From NCBI GenBank assembly GCA_903842505.1, contig CAIMMI010000295.1, positions 1-48,228 on the forward strand: DNA of 48,228 bases. The letters run 5' to 3'. Position 1 is the stretch's first letter. The number at the start of each line of letters is the position of its first letter. The DNA comes from an uncultured Verrucomicrobiota bacterium (GTDB lineage: Bacteria; Verrucomicrobiota; Verrucomicrobiia; Limisphaerales; UBA9464). Positions 16,131-23,011 of this stretch are shown in pieces. Under the pieces are notes generated by a model. That model saw only the letters and a program-made list of their open reading frames with translations. It did not search any database and was not told the DNA's origin. The position numbers and the translations under genes were made by a program.

Positions 16131-17615
16131 ATGGCAACCCTGTGTTCCAGCTTGGAACTGCCACCCAAAAGCTGGGAGCCTCGACCCGTGGCCAAAACAC
16201 CACTCTCCGGCCTGACGGTCCTCGTCCTCGACGACGAGGCCATGCTCCGCCGTCATATCGCCGCCACGCTCGAACGCCTGGGCGCCGATGTCTCGGTCGC
16301 CGACTCGGTCAACGCCGCCCGACGCCTCTCCAACGAACTCAACTTCGACTTCGTCCTCCTGGATGTGAACCTGCCGGATGGCCTCGGCACCGATCTGCTC
16401 CGCGAGAAAGCCTTCGGCAGCCACACCAGCGCCATCGTCATGACCGCCGAGGGCGGCATCCGCGGTGCCGTCGAGGCCATTCAACTCGGCGCCATCGATT
16501 ACCTGACCAAACCCTTCGAGCCCGAAGCCCTTGCCCTGACCCTTTCCCGCGCCCGAAAGAACCGGCAGTCCTCCCGGGCCGAGGAACATCGCCGCGCCGA
16601 ATCCCCGGAACTCGGCTACTTCTTCGGCAGCCACCTCGCCCAACTGGAGTCCCAACTCCATCGTATCCTCGCCGCAGACCGTCGTCTCGGCGTCAACCTC
16701 CCACCGGTCCTGATCCTCGGCGAAACCGGTACCGGCAAGACCACCCTCGCCCGCTGGCTCCACCAACGCGGCCCGCGCAGTGAGGGGCCGATGATCGAGG
16801 CCAATTGCTCCGCCATCCCCGATTCACTCGCGGAATCCGAACTCTTCGGCCACGAACGCGGTGCCTTCACCGACGCCCGTTCCACCCGCCTGGGACTCTT
16901 CGAGGCGGCCGCCGGTGGCACCCTCTTCCTCGATGAGGTCAACTCCCTCTCCGTCGGACTCCAGGGCAAGATCCTCACTGCCATTGAGGAACACCGCATC
17001 CGCCGCGTCGGCGGCAATCACCTGATCCCCGTCGACGTCCGGATCATCACGGCCGCCAATCGCGACCTGAAACAGGCCGCCGCCGAAGGCCGCTTCCGCG
17101 ACGATCTCTACCATCGACTCGACCTCTTCCGCGTTGTGATCCCGCCCCTGCGGGAACGCGGCGAGGACATCCTGCGCCTCGCCGAACACCTCACCCAGCG
17201 CGTCTGCCTCCGCCAGCGACTCCCGCACCGTCCCGTCTCCCAACTCGGACAACGCCGCCTCCTCCATTACGGTTGGCCGGGCAACGTCCGCGAACTCTCC
17301 CACGAAATCGAACGCGCCCTCGTCTTCGAGGACGGCCCCGCCCTCGAATTCCACAATCTCCTCGGCGCCACCGCCGGCGCTCCACCCCTCCCCCCAACCG
17401 CGTCCTCTCCGGCATCTCCCACCTCCAACTGGTTCAACCCGTCGTTCCAGTTCCCCGACCAGGGCTTCTCCCTCGAGGACGCCATCCTCCACCTCATCCG
17501 GCAGGCACTCGACCAGACCAACGGCAACGTGTCCGCCGCCGCCCGGGTCCTCGGCGTCTCCCGGGACTATCTCCGCTACCGGCTTGCACCCCAGAAGCCC
17601 GACTCCACCTCCTGA
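16131..17615 (+). CDS. Sigma-54-type response regulator with GAFTDA variant loop
   Basis: A 494-residue NtrC-like protein from the ATG at 16131 (cgagggagcg directly upstream; the frame is open earlier but overlaps the sulfatase signal region). Receiver at about 28-145 with D78 in VLLDVNLPDG and YLTKPFEP; AAA+ domain with GETGTGKTT (Walker A), then GAFTDA at 244-249 where the canonical loop is GAFTGA, LFLDEVNSL (Walker B) and RFRDDLYHRLDLF; C-terminal Fis-like helix-turn-helix (NGNVSAAARVLGVSRDYLRY). The G-to-D change lies in the loop that touches sigma-54. Everything else is intact, and a near-perfect sigma-54 promoter lies 300 nt downstream, so it may still be a sigma-54 activator. Its kinase is probably the one at 19798-21135. 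Confidence 0.92.
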   Translation: MATLCSSLELPPKSWEPRPVAKTPLSGLTVLVLDDEAMLRRHIAATLERLGADVSVADSVNAARRLSNELNFDFVLLDVNLPDGLGTDLLREKAFGSHTSAIVMTAEGGIRGAVEAIQLGAIDYLTKPFEPEALALTLSRARKNRQSSRAEEHRRAESPELGYFFGSHLAQLESQLHRILAADRRLGVNLPPVLILGETGTGKTTLARWLHQRGPRSEGPMIEANCSAIPDSLAESELFGHERGAFTDARSTRLGLFEAAAGGTLFLDEVNSLSVGLQGKILTAIEEHRIRRVGGNHLIPVDVRIITAANRDLKQAAAEGRFRDDLYHRLDLFRVVIPPLRERGEDILRLAEHLTQRVCLRQRLPHRPVSQLGQRRLLHYGWPGNVRELSHEIERALVFEDGPALEFHNLLGATAGAPPLPPTASSPASPTSNWFNPSFQFPDQGFSLEDAILHLIRQALDQTNGNVSAAARVLGVSRDYLRYRLAPQKPDSTS

Positions 17616-17623
17616 GGGAGGAG

Positions 17624-17747
17624 GTGGGGCGAGACTCCGTCGAGCCGGTGCTGAAGTGGCAAGTTTTCAGGTTCAAGTTTCAAGGCCGGCAGCCTTTGGG
17701 GTGGGGCGAGACTCCGTCGAGCCGGTGCTGAAGTCGCAAGTTTTCAG
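17624..17747. repeat. Two 47-bp direct repeats (family A intergenic element)
   Basis: A 47-nt unit starting gtggggcgagactccgtcga and ending gcaagttttcag occurs at 17624-17670 and 17701-17747 with a single mismatch; the copies are 77 nt apart. Head (gtggggcgag) and inner tail (cgagccg) are shared with copies at 24791, 38662, 46686, 46731 and 46771. They lie between the sigma-54 regulator gene and the sigma-54 promoter, downstream of the regulator's stop. Confidence 0.85.
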
Positions 17748-17769
17748 TCGCCCGCCTCCAGGGAGTCGG

Positions 17770-17828
17770 CTGGGGACTTTCCCCCAGTCCCCGGCAGACG
17801 AGGCTGGGGAACTGCAACCATTCCCCAG
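17770..17828. promoter_or_regulatory. Two CTGGGGA dyads, candidate enhancer sites for the sigma-54 regulator
   Basis: CTGGGGA at 17770-17776 faces CCCCAG at 17782-17787, and CTGGGGAA at 17804-17811 faces TTCCCCAG at 17821-17828 (perfect 8-bp arms, 9-bp centre). The two dyads share a half-site, are 34 nt apart, and lie about 90-145 nt upstream of the -24/-12 promoter at 17915, the usual distance for activator binding sites. The regulator gene is immediately upstream. Binding is inferred, not shown. Confidence 0.5.
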
Positions 17829-17914
17829 GTCCATCCCACGCAGTCTGTGAAGATTCTACCACACAAACCACTCACCCTGAGAGTTTTAAGTCTATGATCG
17901 CCGCCACCCGATCG

Positions 17915-17930
17915 TGGCACGTAGCCTGCA
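17915..17930 (+). promoter_or_regulatory. Sigma-54 (-24/-12) promoter
   Basis: TGGCACGTAGCCTGCA matches the consensus TGGCACG-N4-TTGCW at every fixed position except one (C for the first T of TTGC); the GG and GC dinucleotides are correctly 10 nt apart. Transcription would start near 17941, about 70 nt before the ATG at 18012. The remaining intergenic sequence (17616-18011) holds the repeats and dyads listed separately and no gene. Confidence 0.75.
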
Positions 17931-18011
17931 CGGGTGAGGGGTAGACAGCGGGGTCGCTCCGAGAATTTGGTCCAGTCGCCCGCCGAAACGCAAAGCTCAA
18001 CACAGCAACAC

Positions 18012-18473
18012 ATGAACCTGTTCCGCAAGCTCACCTTCGCCCTGGCCGCCGCTGCGGCCGTGGCGTCCTTCTCGTCCGTCTTCGCCGGCGACCCGCCCCC
18101 CCGCCCGGATCGGGAGGGCCGCGGCAATGGCCGCCCGCCGAAGGTTGAAATCCCCAAGCTCGGGATTCCCCGCAACGTCACCCTGCCCGAGGACCTCAAG
18201 AAGCTCGTCGATCAGTACCAGGGCGCCGCCCAGAAGTTCGCCGAGGAGCAGAAGGCCCTCATTTCCCAGATCAAGGGCGCTTCCGAAGAGGACAAGTCCA
18301 AGCTCAAGGACCAGCTCAAGACGAACCGCGAGAAGTTCCTCGAAGACACCAAGCAACTCCGTGCCGACATCCGGGAACAGGTCCGCGATCTCCGCGCCAA
18401 GCTGAAGGAGAGCGGCACCGCTGTGGACGGCGGCACCGAGGGCAAGGGCAAGGGCCGGGGCAACCGTCCCTGA
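18012..18473 (+). CDS. Small secreted coiled-coil protein
   Basis: A 153-residue protein from the ATG at 18012; the frame is open 26 codons earlier, but this ATG begins a clean signal peptide (MNLFRKLTFALAAAAAVASF, cleavage after VFA-GD). The mature part has a Pro/Arg/Gly-rich start, then a highly charged helical stretch (about 55-135, rich in K, E, Q and R with heptad-like spacing) and a GKGKGRGNRP tail. I recognise no family; the helical part resembles periplasmic coiled-coil proteins in a general way. It is the first gene downstream of the sigma-54 promoter and is followed by a strong intrinsic terminator, so it can be made as a short single-gene transcript. Its expression is probably inducible, which hints at an envelope stress or surface role (inference). 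Confidence 0.8.
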   Translation: MNLFRKLTFALAAAAAVASFSSVFAGDPPPRPDREGRGNGRPPKVEIPKLGIPRNVTLPEDLKKLVDQYQGAAQKFAEEQKALISQIKGASEEDKSKLKDQLKTNREKFLEDTKQLRADIREQVRDLRAKLKESGTAVDGGTEGKGKGRGNRP

Positions 18474-18507
18474 GTGATCGAGACCCGTCCCCATGCGGGT
18501 TCGCAGG

Positions 18508-18538
18508 AACCGGCGGCCTCTTCGGCCGCCGGTTTTTT
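18508..18538 (+). terminator. Intrinsic terminator
   Basis: A perfect stem, aaccggcggcc with ggccgccggtt, closes on the 5-nt loop tcttc and runs into six T residues (18533-18538). It sits 35 nt after the stop of the secreted coiled-coil gene and about 50 nt before the outer-membrane protein gene, so it should end or strongly attenuate transcription from the sigma-54 promoter. Confidence 0.9.
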
Positions 18539-18587
18539 GGCCTCTGGACCACCCCCTCGGCTGTCCCCATAAAGCCTCGCCCTGCCG

Positions 18588-19748
18588 ATGCGATCTGCCG
18601 ATCCCCTTCGATCCTCCTGGGTCACTGCCACGGGCTGCCTCGTCGCCATGGGGCAGGCCCTCCTCGCCGGGCCGATGGATCTCCCCGGTGTCCATCCGAC
18701 GGAATCTCCGCTCCTGATCTGGGACCACGTCCTGACCCTCAAAACCGGCGCGGGCTACAAGAACAACGCCCTGCTCGCCGCCTTCACCCCCGCGGACACC
18801 GCGCTCATCACCGGCGGCATCGACTTCTTCCTCACCCGCCTGCCCATCGACGGCCATCAGTTCACGGTCTTCTTCAGTGGCGAGGAACGCCGTTACCTGG
18901 ATCCGATCGAACTCCGCACCGGCGACACGGCCGACCACGAACTCCTCCTGCTCAGTCAGGTTGCCTACAAGTACTACGGCAACCACGTGATCCCGGGTCT
19001 CAACTTCACCCACCTCCACGCCCGACAGGTTTTCGACGCCACCGATCTCGAGGGCGTCCCCGGGACCGTCCGGGCGTCCGGCCACGCCCTCATCCTGACC
19101 CCTTCCCTTCGATACCCGCTCCCCCGCGGCTTCTACGTCCAGGGGGATTACGTCGTCACCCGGCAACTGTTCCAGTCGCCTGTTTCGTCCTACTGGGAGT
19201 ATGGCCCCAAGGCCGCCCTCGGCTGGCAATACACGACCAACGGCTCGGTCGAGGTCTCGTTCCAGCACACCGACCGTCCTTTCGACACCCGCCTCCAGAC
19301 CGACGCCCTCGGCCAACCCCTTTCCGACACCTCGCTCACCACCACGGACACCCGGTACGAAGCCACCTGGAAGCAGGTCTGGTACGCCCCCCTCAAGCTC
19401 CAGACGACCCTTCGAGGATTCACGCTCTCCCGACTCGAGAACGGCGACGGTTTCTCCGACTACGACCGGTTGGGTGGTTCCGTGGGCGCGCAGTTTGAGT
19501 ACGGCAAATGGGCCTTCCGCGGCCTCGCCCGTTGGTCCACCTTCGACTTCGCGCTCCAGATCGTATCGGTCTTCGACCCCATTCCCCGCACCCGCGAGGA
19601 AACGGAGTTCGAAGCCCGCATCGAATACCGCTGGACCCCGCGCTTCCGCACCTACGCCGAGTACATGCACGAACGACAGCACTCCAACGTCCAGGCCGAC
19701 AATTACCACGCCAACACCTGGCAGGCCGGCCTCGAACTCGACTTCTGA
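18588..19748 (+). CDS. Outer-membrane beta-barrel protein
   Basis: A 386-residue protein with an N-terminal hydrophobic export region (about 10-28, VTATGCLVAMGQALLAG) and then alternating aromatic/polar strands to the end, such as FYVQGDYVVTRQLF, YEATWKQVWYAPL, VGAQFEYGKWAFRGLARW and RTYAEYMHERQHSN. It ends LELDF: a terminal phenylalanine after a beta strand is the classic BAM recognition signal. About 16 amphipathic strands can be counted loosely. No specific family is recognised; tyrosine- and histidine-rich loops are present. It begins 49 nt after the terminator, so it needs its own promoter or readthrough, and is followed 50 nt later by the histidine kinase gene in the same direction. Its role might be uptake or sensing together with that kinase; this is inference. 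Confidence 0.78.
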   Translation: MRSADPLRSSWVTATGCLVAMGQALLAGPMDLPGVHPTESPLLIWDHVLTLKTGAGYKNNALLAAFTPADTALITGGIDFFLTRLPIDGHQFTVFFSGEERRYLDPIELRTGDTADHELLLLSQVAYKYYGNHVIPGLNFTHLHARQVFDATDLEGVPGTVRASGHALILTPSLRYPLPRGFYVQGDYVVTRQLFQSPVSSYWEYGPKAALGWQYTTNGSVEVSFQHTDRPFDTRLQTDALGQPLSDTSLTTTDTRYEATWKQVWYAPLKLQTTLRGFTLSRLENGDGFSDYDRLGGSVGAQFEYGKWAFRGLARWSTFDFALQIVSVFDPIPRTREETEFEARIEYRWTPRFRTYAEYMHERQHSNVQADNYHANTWQAGLELDF

Positions 19749-19797
19749 CCCGGCTCACTCCGGCAACGAGCCTCTCGCTGAGATCCGTTGCTCCTCC

Positions 19798-21135
19798 ATG
19801 GAAACGCCCCATCCCAAGCCAGCACGGTTCCGTCTGCCCGCCGGTTCGCCCGCCATCCTGGGAGCGCTCGTCCTCCTCGCCATCGCCATGGCCGCGGTCC
19901 GCATCCCCTTCCGCGACCAACTCCGACATCAACTCGCCGCCCGCGATGCCCGCGTCCTCGCTGCGCTGATCCAGCAACAGCTCAACGACCCGGAGAACCC
20001 CGCCGCCGGCGATGACCCGCTCGCGGCCATCATTGCCGCTTCCATCGCCCCGGATCTCCCCGGCGTCGAAGCCGTCCAGGCCTACAGCCCGGAAGGGCGC
20101 CTCTTCGCCACCTTCCTCGGCCCCACCAACGCCATCACCCCATCCGCTCCGCTCGATCCCAATTCCTCGGCACCGGTCGTCCGGTTTCGCGAGAACCCAA
20201 AGCCGAGCCTCGAGGTCTGGCTCCCCCTCCGTCCGGAGCAAGCGTCCGAGAACGTCGGCTACACATTCATCGCCCTCGACGGCAGCGATCTTGCCGCCGA
20301 GTACTCCCGCCTCGATTCCAACCTCCTTCGCCAGGTCTCCATCGCCTTCGTCCTCATCGGCACCACACTCGCAGGGATCCTGGCCCTCAACTTCCGACAT
20401 CTCGCCCAGGCCAACCGACTCCTCGCCGATCGATCCCATCGCCTCGAGCAGGCCAACCGCGAACTCTCCCTCGCCGCCCGCACCTCGGCCGTGGGTGCCG
20501 TCGCCTCCCACCTCGTCCACGGCCTCCGGAATCCACTCGCCGCACTCCAGTACGCCGTCGCCAATGGCGGGGACACCCGCGACGCCGCCGACTCCGCCCG
20601 ACGCATGCGCACGATGATCGATGACGTCGTCCGCATGCTCCGCGATGAACAGGGCCTCCCCGGATTCGAGATCCCCGCGTCCGAAGTCCTCGACGAAGCC
20701 CGCCGCCGCTGCCAATCCCACGCCCGCGTCAGCCCGTCCCTGCAATGGGAGCTCATCGCCGACGCAGGCCCGGCCCTCGACAACCGATCCGCCAACCTCT
20801 CGCTCCTGGTCCTCGAAAATCTGGCCTCCAACGCCATTCACGCCATGAACGGCGCCGGCCGCATCCGCATCCGCGCCGTCCGTTCCCCGGATTCCTGGCA
20901 GTTCCAACTCGAGGACGACGGCCCCGGCATCCCCCCGGAAACCCGGGATCGCCTCTTCGCTCCCGTCCTCTCCTCCCGCTCCGAAGGTAGCGGCATCGGC
21001 CTCGCCATCAGCCGCCAACTCGCCCGCCACCTCGGCGGCGATCTCCAACTCGCCCATTCCCGCCCCGGTTCCACCCGCTTCGACCTCTCGGTCCCCCTCG
21101 CTTCGTCGACTCCTCCGCGGATCGAAGCCTCCTGA
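19798..21135 (+). CDS. Membrane sensor histidine kinase
   Basis: A 445-residue kinase starting at the ATG at 19798. One transmembrane helix at about 18-35 (AILGALVLLAIAMAAV) and a second at about 178-198 flank a periplasmic sensor of about 140 residues with no clear family, followed by a short linker helix (HRLEQANRELSLAAR). The dimerisation/phosphorylation helix reads VASHLVHGLRNPLAALQYAV, with the phospho-histidine in the LVHGLRNP block, and HATPase_c contains ENLASNAIHAMNG, EDDGPGIP and SGIGLAISRQLARHLGG. There is no response regulator directly next to it; the nearest on the same strand is the GAFTDA sigma-54 regulator at 16131-17615. The kinase belongs to the NtrB-like branch, which normally pairs with NtrC-type regulators, so that pairing is likely. 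Confidence 0.9.
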   Translation: METPHPKPARFRLPAGSPAILGALVLLAIAMAAVRIPFRDQLRHQLAARDARVLAALIQQQLNDPENPAAGDDPLAAIIAASIAPDLPGVEAVQAYSPEGRLFATFLGPTNAITPSAPLDPNSSAPVVRFRENPKPSLEVWLPLRPEQASENVGYTFIALDGSDLAAEYSRLDSNLLRQVSIAFVLIGTTLAGILALNFRHLAQANRLLADRSHRLEQANRELSLAARTSAVGAVASHLVHGLRNPLAALQYAVANGGDTRDAADSARRMRTMIDDVVRMLRDEQGLPGFEIPASEVLDEARRRCQSHARVSPSLQWELIADAGPALDNRSANLSLLVLENLASNAIHAMNGAGRIRIRAVRSPDSWQFQLEDDGPGIPPETRDRLFAPVLSSRSEGSGIGLAISRQLARHLGGDLQLAHSRPGSTRFDLSVPLASSTPPRIEAS

Positions 21136-21214
21136 AATCTTCCAAGGCCTCGCCCCCTTTGCCTCCGCGCTGCGGTTCGTCTAGCATCGGCTCGTGGCCA
21201 GTCCGGACAATCCA

Positions 21215-21505
21215 ATGACCGTTCCGGCGCCCCTGGTGACCCCGCGCGATGAAACGCGCGAGGCGCGGGCGCCGGGCTACCTCGTGATCTGCTGGGATGA
21301 TCCCGTCAACTTGATGAACTACGTCACGCACGTCTTCCAGGTTGTGTTCGGGTGGGATCGGAAGAAGGCCGAGCGCCACATGATGGAGGTTCATGAGAAG
21401 GGCAAGTCGGTGCTCGCCCGCGAAACCTTCGAGGAGGCCGAAGCCCACGTGCACCAGTTGCATGCCTATTCGCTGCAGGCCACGGTCGAGCGGGACGACG
21501 CATGA
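21215..21505 (+). CDS. clpS: ATP-dependent Clp protease adaptor ClpS
   Basis: A 96-residue ClpS from the ATG at 21215; a GTG at 21194 would add seven residues, and neither start has a good ribosome site. The fold is marked by YLVICWDDPVNLMNYVTHVF (the N-degron-binding pocket segment), WDRKKAERHMMEVHEKGKSV and the conserved end FEEAEAHVHQLHAYSLQATVE. ClpS binds proteins with N-terminal Leu, Phe, Trp or Tyr and delivers them to ClpAP (or ClpCP). The aat gene, whose product attaches Leu/Phe to N-termini and so makes ClpS substrates, is two genes downstream. The stop overlaps the next small ORF by 4 nt (ATGA at 21502-21505). Confidence 0.93.
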   Translation: MTVPAPLVTPRDETREARAPGYLVICWDDPVNLMNYVTHVFQVVFGWDRKKAERHMMEVHEKGKSVLARETFEEAEAHVHQLHAYSLQATVERDDA

Positions 21506-21651
21506 ACCAGGAAACGGCACTTCATTCCTCCGCACAGGACGCCCATTCCGCAGATGGAAAGTCTGAGGCCATGGATCTGCCCCCAGCCGTTTTGATCGAG
21601 GTCCCCGTCCATCGGCCCCACCGGCGGATCCAACCGCCATTTCCAGGATGA
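21502..21651 (+). CDS. 49-residue microprotein linking clpS to the DUF2017-like gene
   Basis: A short open frame with ATG at 21502 inside the clpS stop (ATGA) and TGA at 21649-21651 inside the start of the next gene (ATGA at 21648-21651). It encodes MNQETALHSSAQDAH at the N-terminus, a central DLPPAVLIEVPVHRPHRR and a proline-rich end (QPPFPG). No family is recognised. The exact 4-nt overlap on both sides is the main evidence that it is translated; without it, a gap of about 140 nt would separate two otherwise tightly packed genes. It could be a real small protein of the N-degron pathway or merely a coupling device that carries ribosomes to the next start. Confidence 0.6.
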   Translation: MNQETALHSSAQDAHSADGKSEAMDLPPAVLIEVPVHRPHRRIQPPFPG

Positions 21652-22130
21652 AGCTCCTTGTCCGAGAACCCGGCCGACTCGTCTACCAACTGCGCGCCCG
21701 GGACCGCAACAGCCTCCGCGGGATCCTGCGGCTGGGCTCACAACTCCGGCGGCGTCCGCCCCGCTTCACCCGGGGGCCGATCGGTTTCGTTCCGCCGGAT
21801 TCCGATGAAATGCTGCGGGAAGCAGCGCTCGAGCAGCAGCAGGACAGTCGCAACAGCGCCTTGGGATGGCTGGAGGATCCGGCGCGCTGCATTACCGGCA
21901 AGGGTGGTTTTGCGCTGACCCTGAGCGAGGGTGAGGCTGAAACGCTCCTCCAGGCGCTCAACCACGCGAAGATGGCATTCTGGGAGGCCCTGGGCTGTCC
22001 GGATGAAAATGCGCCCGTGCAGCCGTCCATCAGCCCTGAGATCGAGACACTCCAGCAGGCGAAGGAAATCGCCAACGCCTACATCGCCTGGTGGGTGGAT
22101 TCGCTGTCCGGAGACGCCCCCAACCCCTGA
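21648..22130 (+). CDS. DUF2017-like protein
   Basis: A 160-residue soluble protein between clpS and aat. The most informative segment is FALTLSEGEAETLLQALNHA followed by KMAFWEALG near residues 85-115, which resembles the DUF2017 pattern (hydrophobic-L-x-x-x-E-A-x-x-hydrophobic-L-x-A-L-N, then a length-matched helix ending in LG). DUF2017 genes follow clpS in many actinobacteria, which fits its place here. The C-terminus is helical (EIETLQQAKEIANAYIAWWV). Function is unknown; an accessory to ClpS-dependent degradation is reasonable. Its start overlaps the microprotein stop, and its stop is 4 nt before the aat GTG. Confidence 0.6.
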   Translation: MKLLVREPGRLVYQLRARDRNSLRGILRLGSQLRRRPPRFTRGPIGFVPPDSDEMLREAALEQQQDSRNSALGWLEDPARCITGKGGFALTLSEGEAETLLQALNHAKMAFWEALGCPDENAPVQPSISPEIETLQQAKEIANAYIAWWVDSLSGDAPNP

Positions 22131-22134
22131 TCCC

Positions 22135-22860
22135 GTGCCCATCCCGGTCATCCCCCTCCTTGGTTCGGCGCTCGAATTTCCTCCTGCCGAGGACGCGCCT
22201 CCTCAGGGATTGGTGGCTCTGGGGGGCGACCTGTCGGTCGAGCGACTGCTGCTGGCGTATCGCAGCGGGATCTTTCCGTGGAGTGCAGCCCCGGTCACGT
22301 GGTGGTCACCGGATCCGAGGGCCATCTTCGACTGCGACGAGATCCACGTTTCCCGAAGCCTGCGCCGGACACTTCGGCGAGCGCCCTTCACCATCACCCT
22401 GGATCGTTGCTTCGGCGGGGTCATCCGGGCCTGCGCCTCGGTGCCACGGGAGGACGGTGCCACCTGGATCACCCCCGCACTCATCAAGGCGTACGAGCGC
22501 CTGCACGCGGCGGGGTGGGCCCACAGCCTCGAGTGCTGGCAGGGCAATCAACTGGCCGGAGGGATCTACGGGGTGGCGATCGGATCCCTCTTCGCGGGCG
22601 AATCCATGTTCCACCACGTTTCCGACGCCTCGAAAGTCGCCGTCGTCCACCTCATGGAGCATCTCCGGGCACGGGGCTACACCTTGTTCGACACCCAGAT
22701 GCTGACCGAAACCACCCGGTCGTTGGGCGCCTTTGAGATCCCCAGATCGGAATATCTCCGACGGTTGGCGTTGGCCATCGACCAGCCAACCACCTTCAGT
22801 TCGATGCCGACGGGCGCACCGCCCCACGCCGGTCCAGTCACGCCGCTGGATCCGACGTGA
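22135..22860 (+). CDS. aat: Leucyl/phenylalanyl-tRNA--protein transferase
   Basis: A 241-residue enzyme started at the GTG at 22135. It transfers Leu or Phe from aminoacyl-tRNA to proteins with N-terminal Arg or Lys, creating degrons read by ClpS. Family blocks are all present: FPPAEDAPPQGLVALGGDLS, LLAYRSGIFPW then WWSPDPRAIF, ITPALIKAYERLHAAGWAHS and the hallmark LECWQGNQLAGGIYGVAIGS, then FAGESMFHHVSDASKVAVVH and LFDTQMLTETTRSLGAFEIPR. It is the last gene of the clpS operon, 4 nt after the DUF2017-like stop. Having transferase and adaptor in one operon makes functional sense; in E. coli clpS and aat are close but not in such an arrangement. Confidence 0.95.
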   Translation: MPIPVIPLLGSALEFPPAEDAPPQGLVALGGDLSVERLLLAYRSGIFPWSAAPVTWWSPDPRAIFDCDEIHVSRSLRRTLRRAPFTITLDRCFGGVIRACASVPREDGATWITPALIKAYERLHAAGWAHSLECWQGNQLAGGIYGVAIGSLFAGESMFHHVSDASKVAVVHLMEHLRARGYTLFDTQMLTETTRSLGAFEIPRSEYLRRLALAIDQPTTFSSMPTGAPPHAGPVTPLDPT

Positions 22861-22921
22861 AATCCACCACCCCCCTCGGCTTCCGGACGGTCGCGATCCG
22901 CAAGAGAACCAGAAACCACGT

Positions 22922-22949
22922 TTGACCCCGGGCGCTCGCTCCCCATACT
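22922..22949 (+). promoter_or_regulatory. Candidate sigma-70-type promoter for carA
   Basis: TTGACC at 22922-22927 is separated by 16 nt from CATACT at 22944-22949 (5/6 and 4/6 matches to the -35 and -10 consensus). This would start transcription near 22956, about 55 nt before the carA ATG. No arginine or pyrimidine operator is recognised. Confidence 0.4.
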
Positions 22950-23011
22950 CCGCGCCGTTCTGACTTTCGGGAGGCCACCCGCCCCAGGGTCTGGCCCCCA
23001 CACGTGACGAC

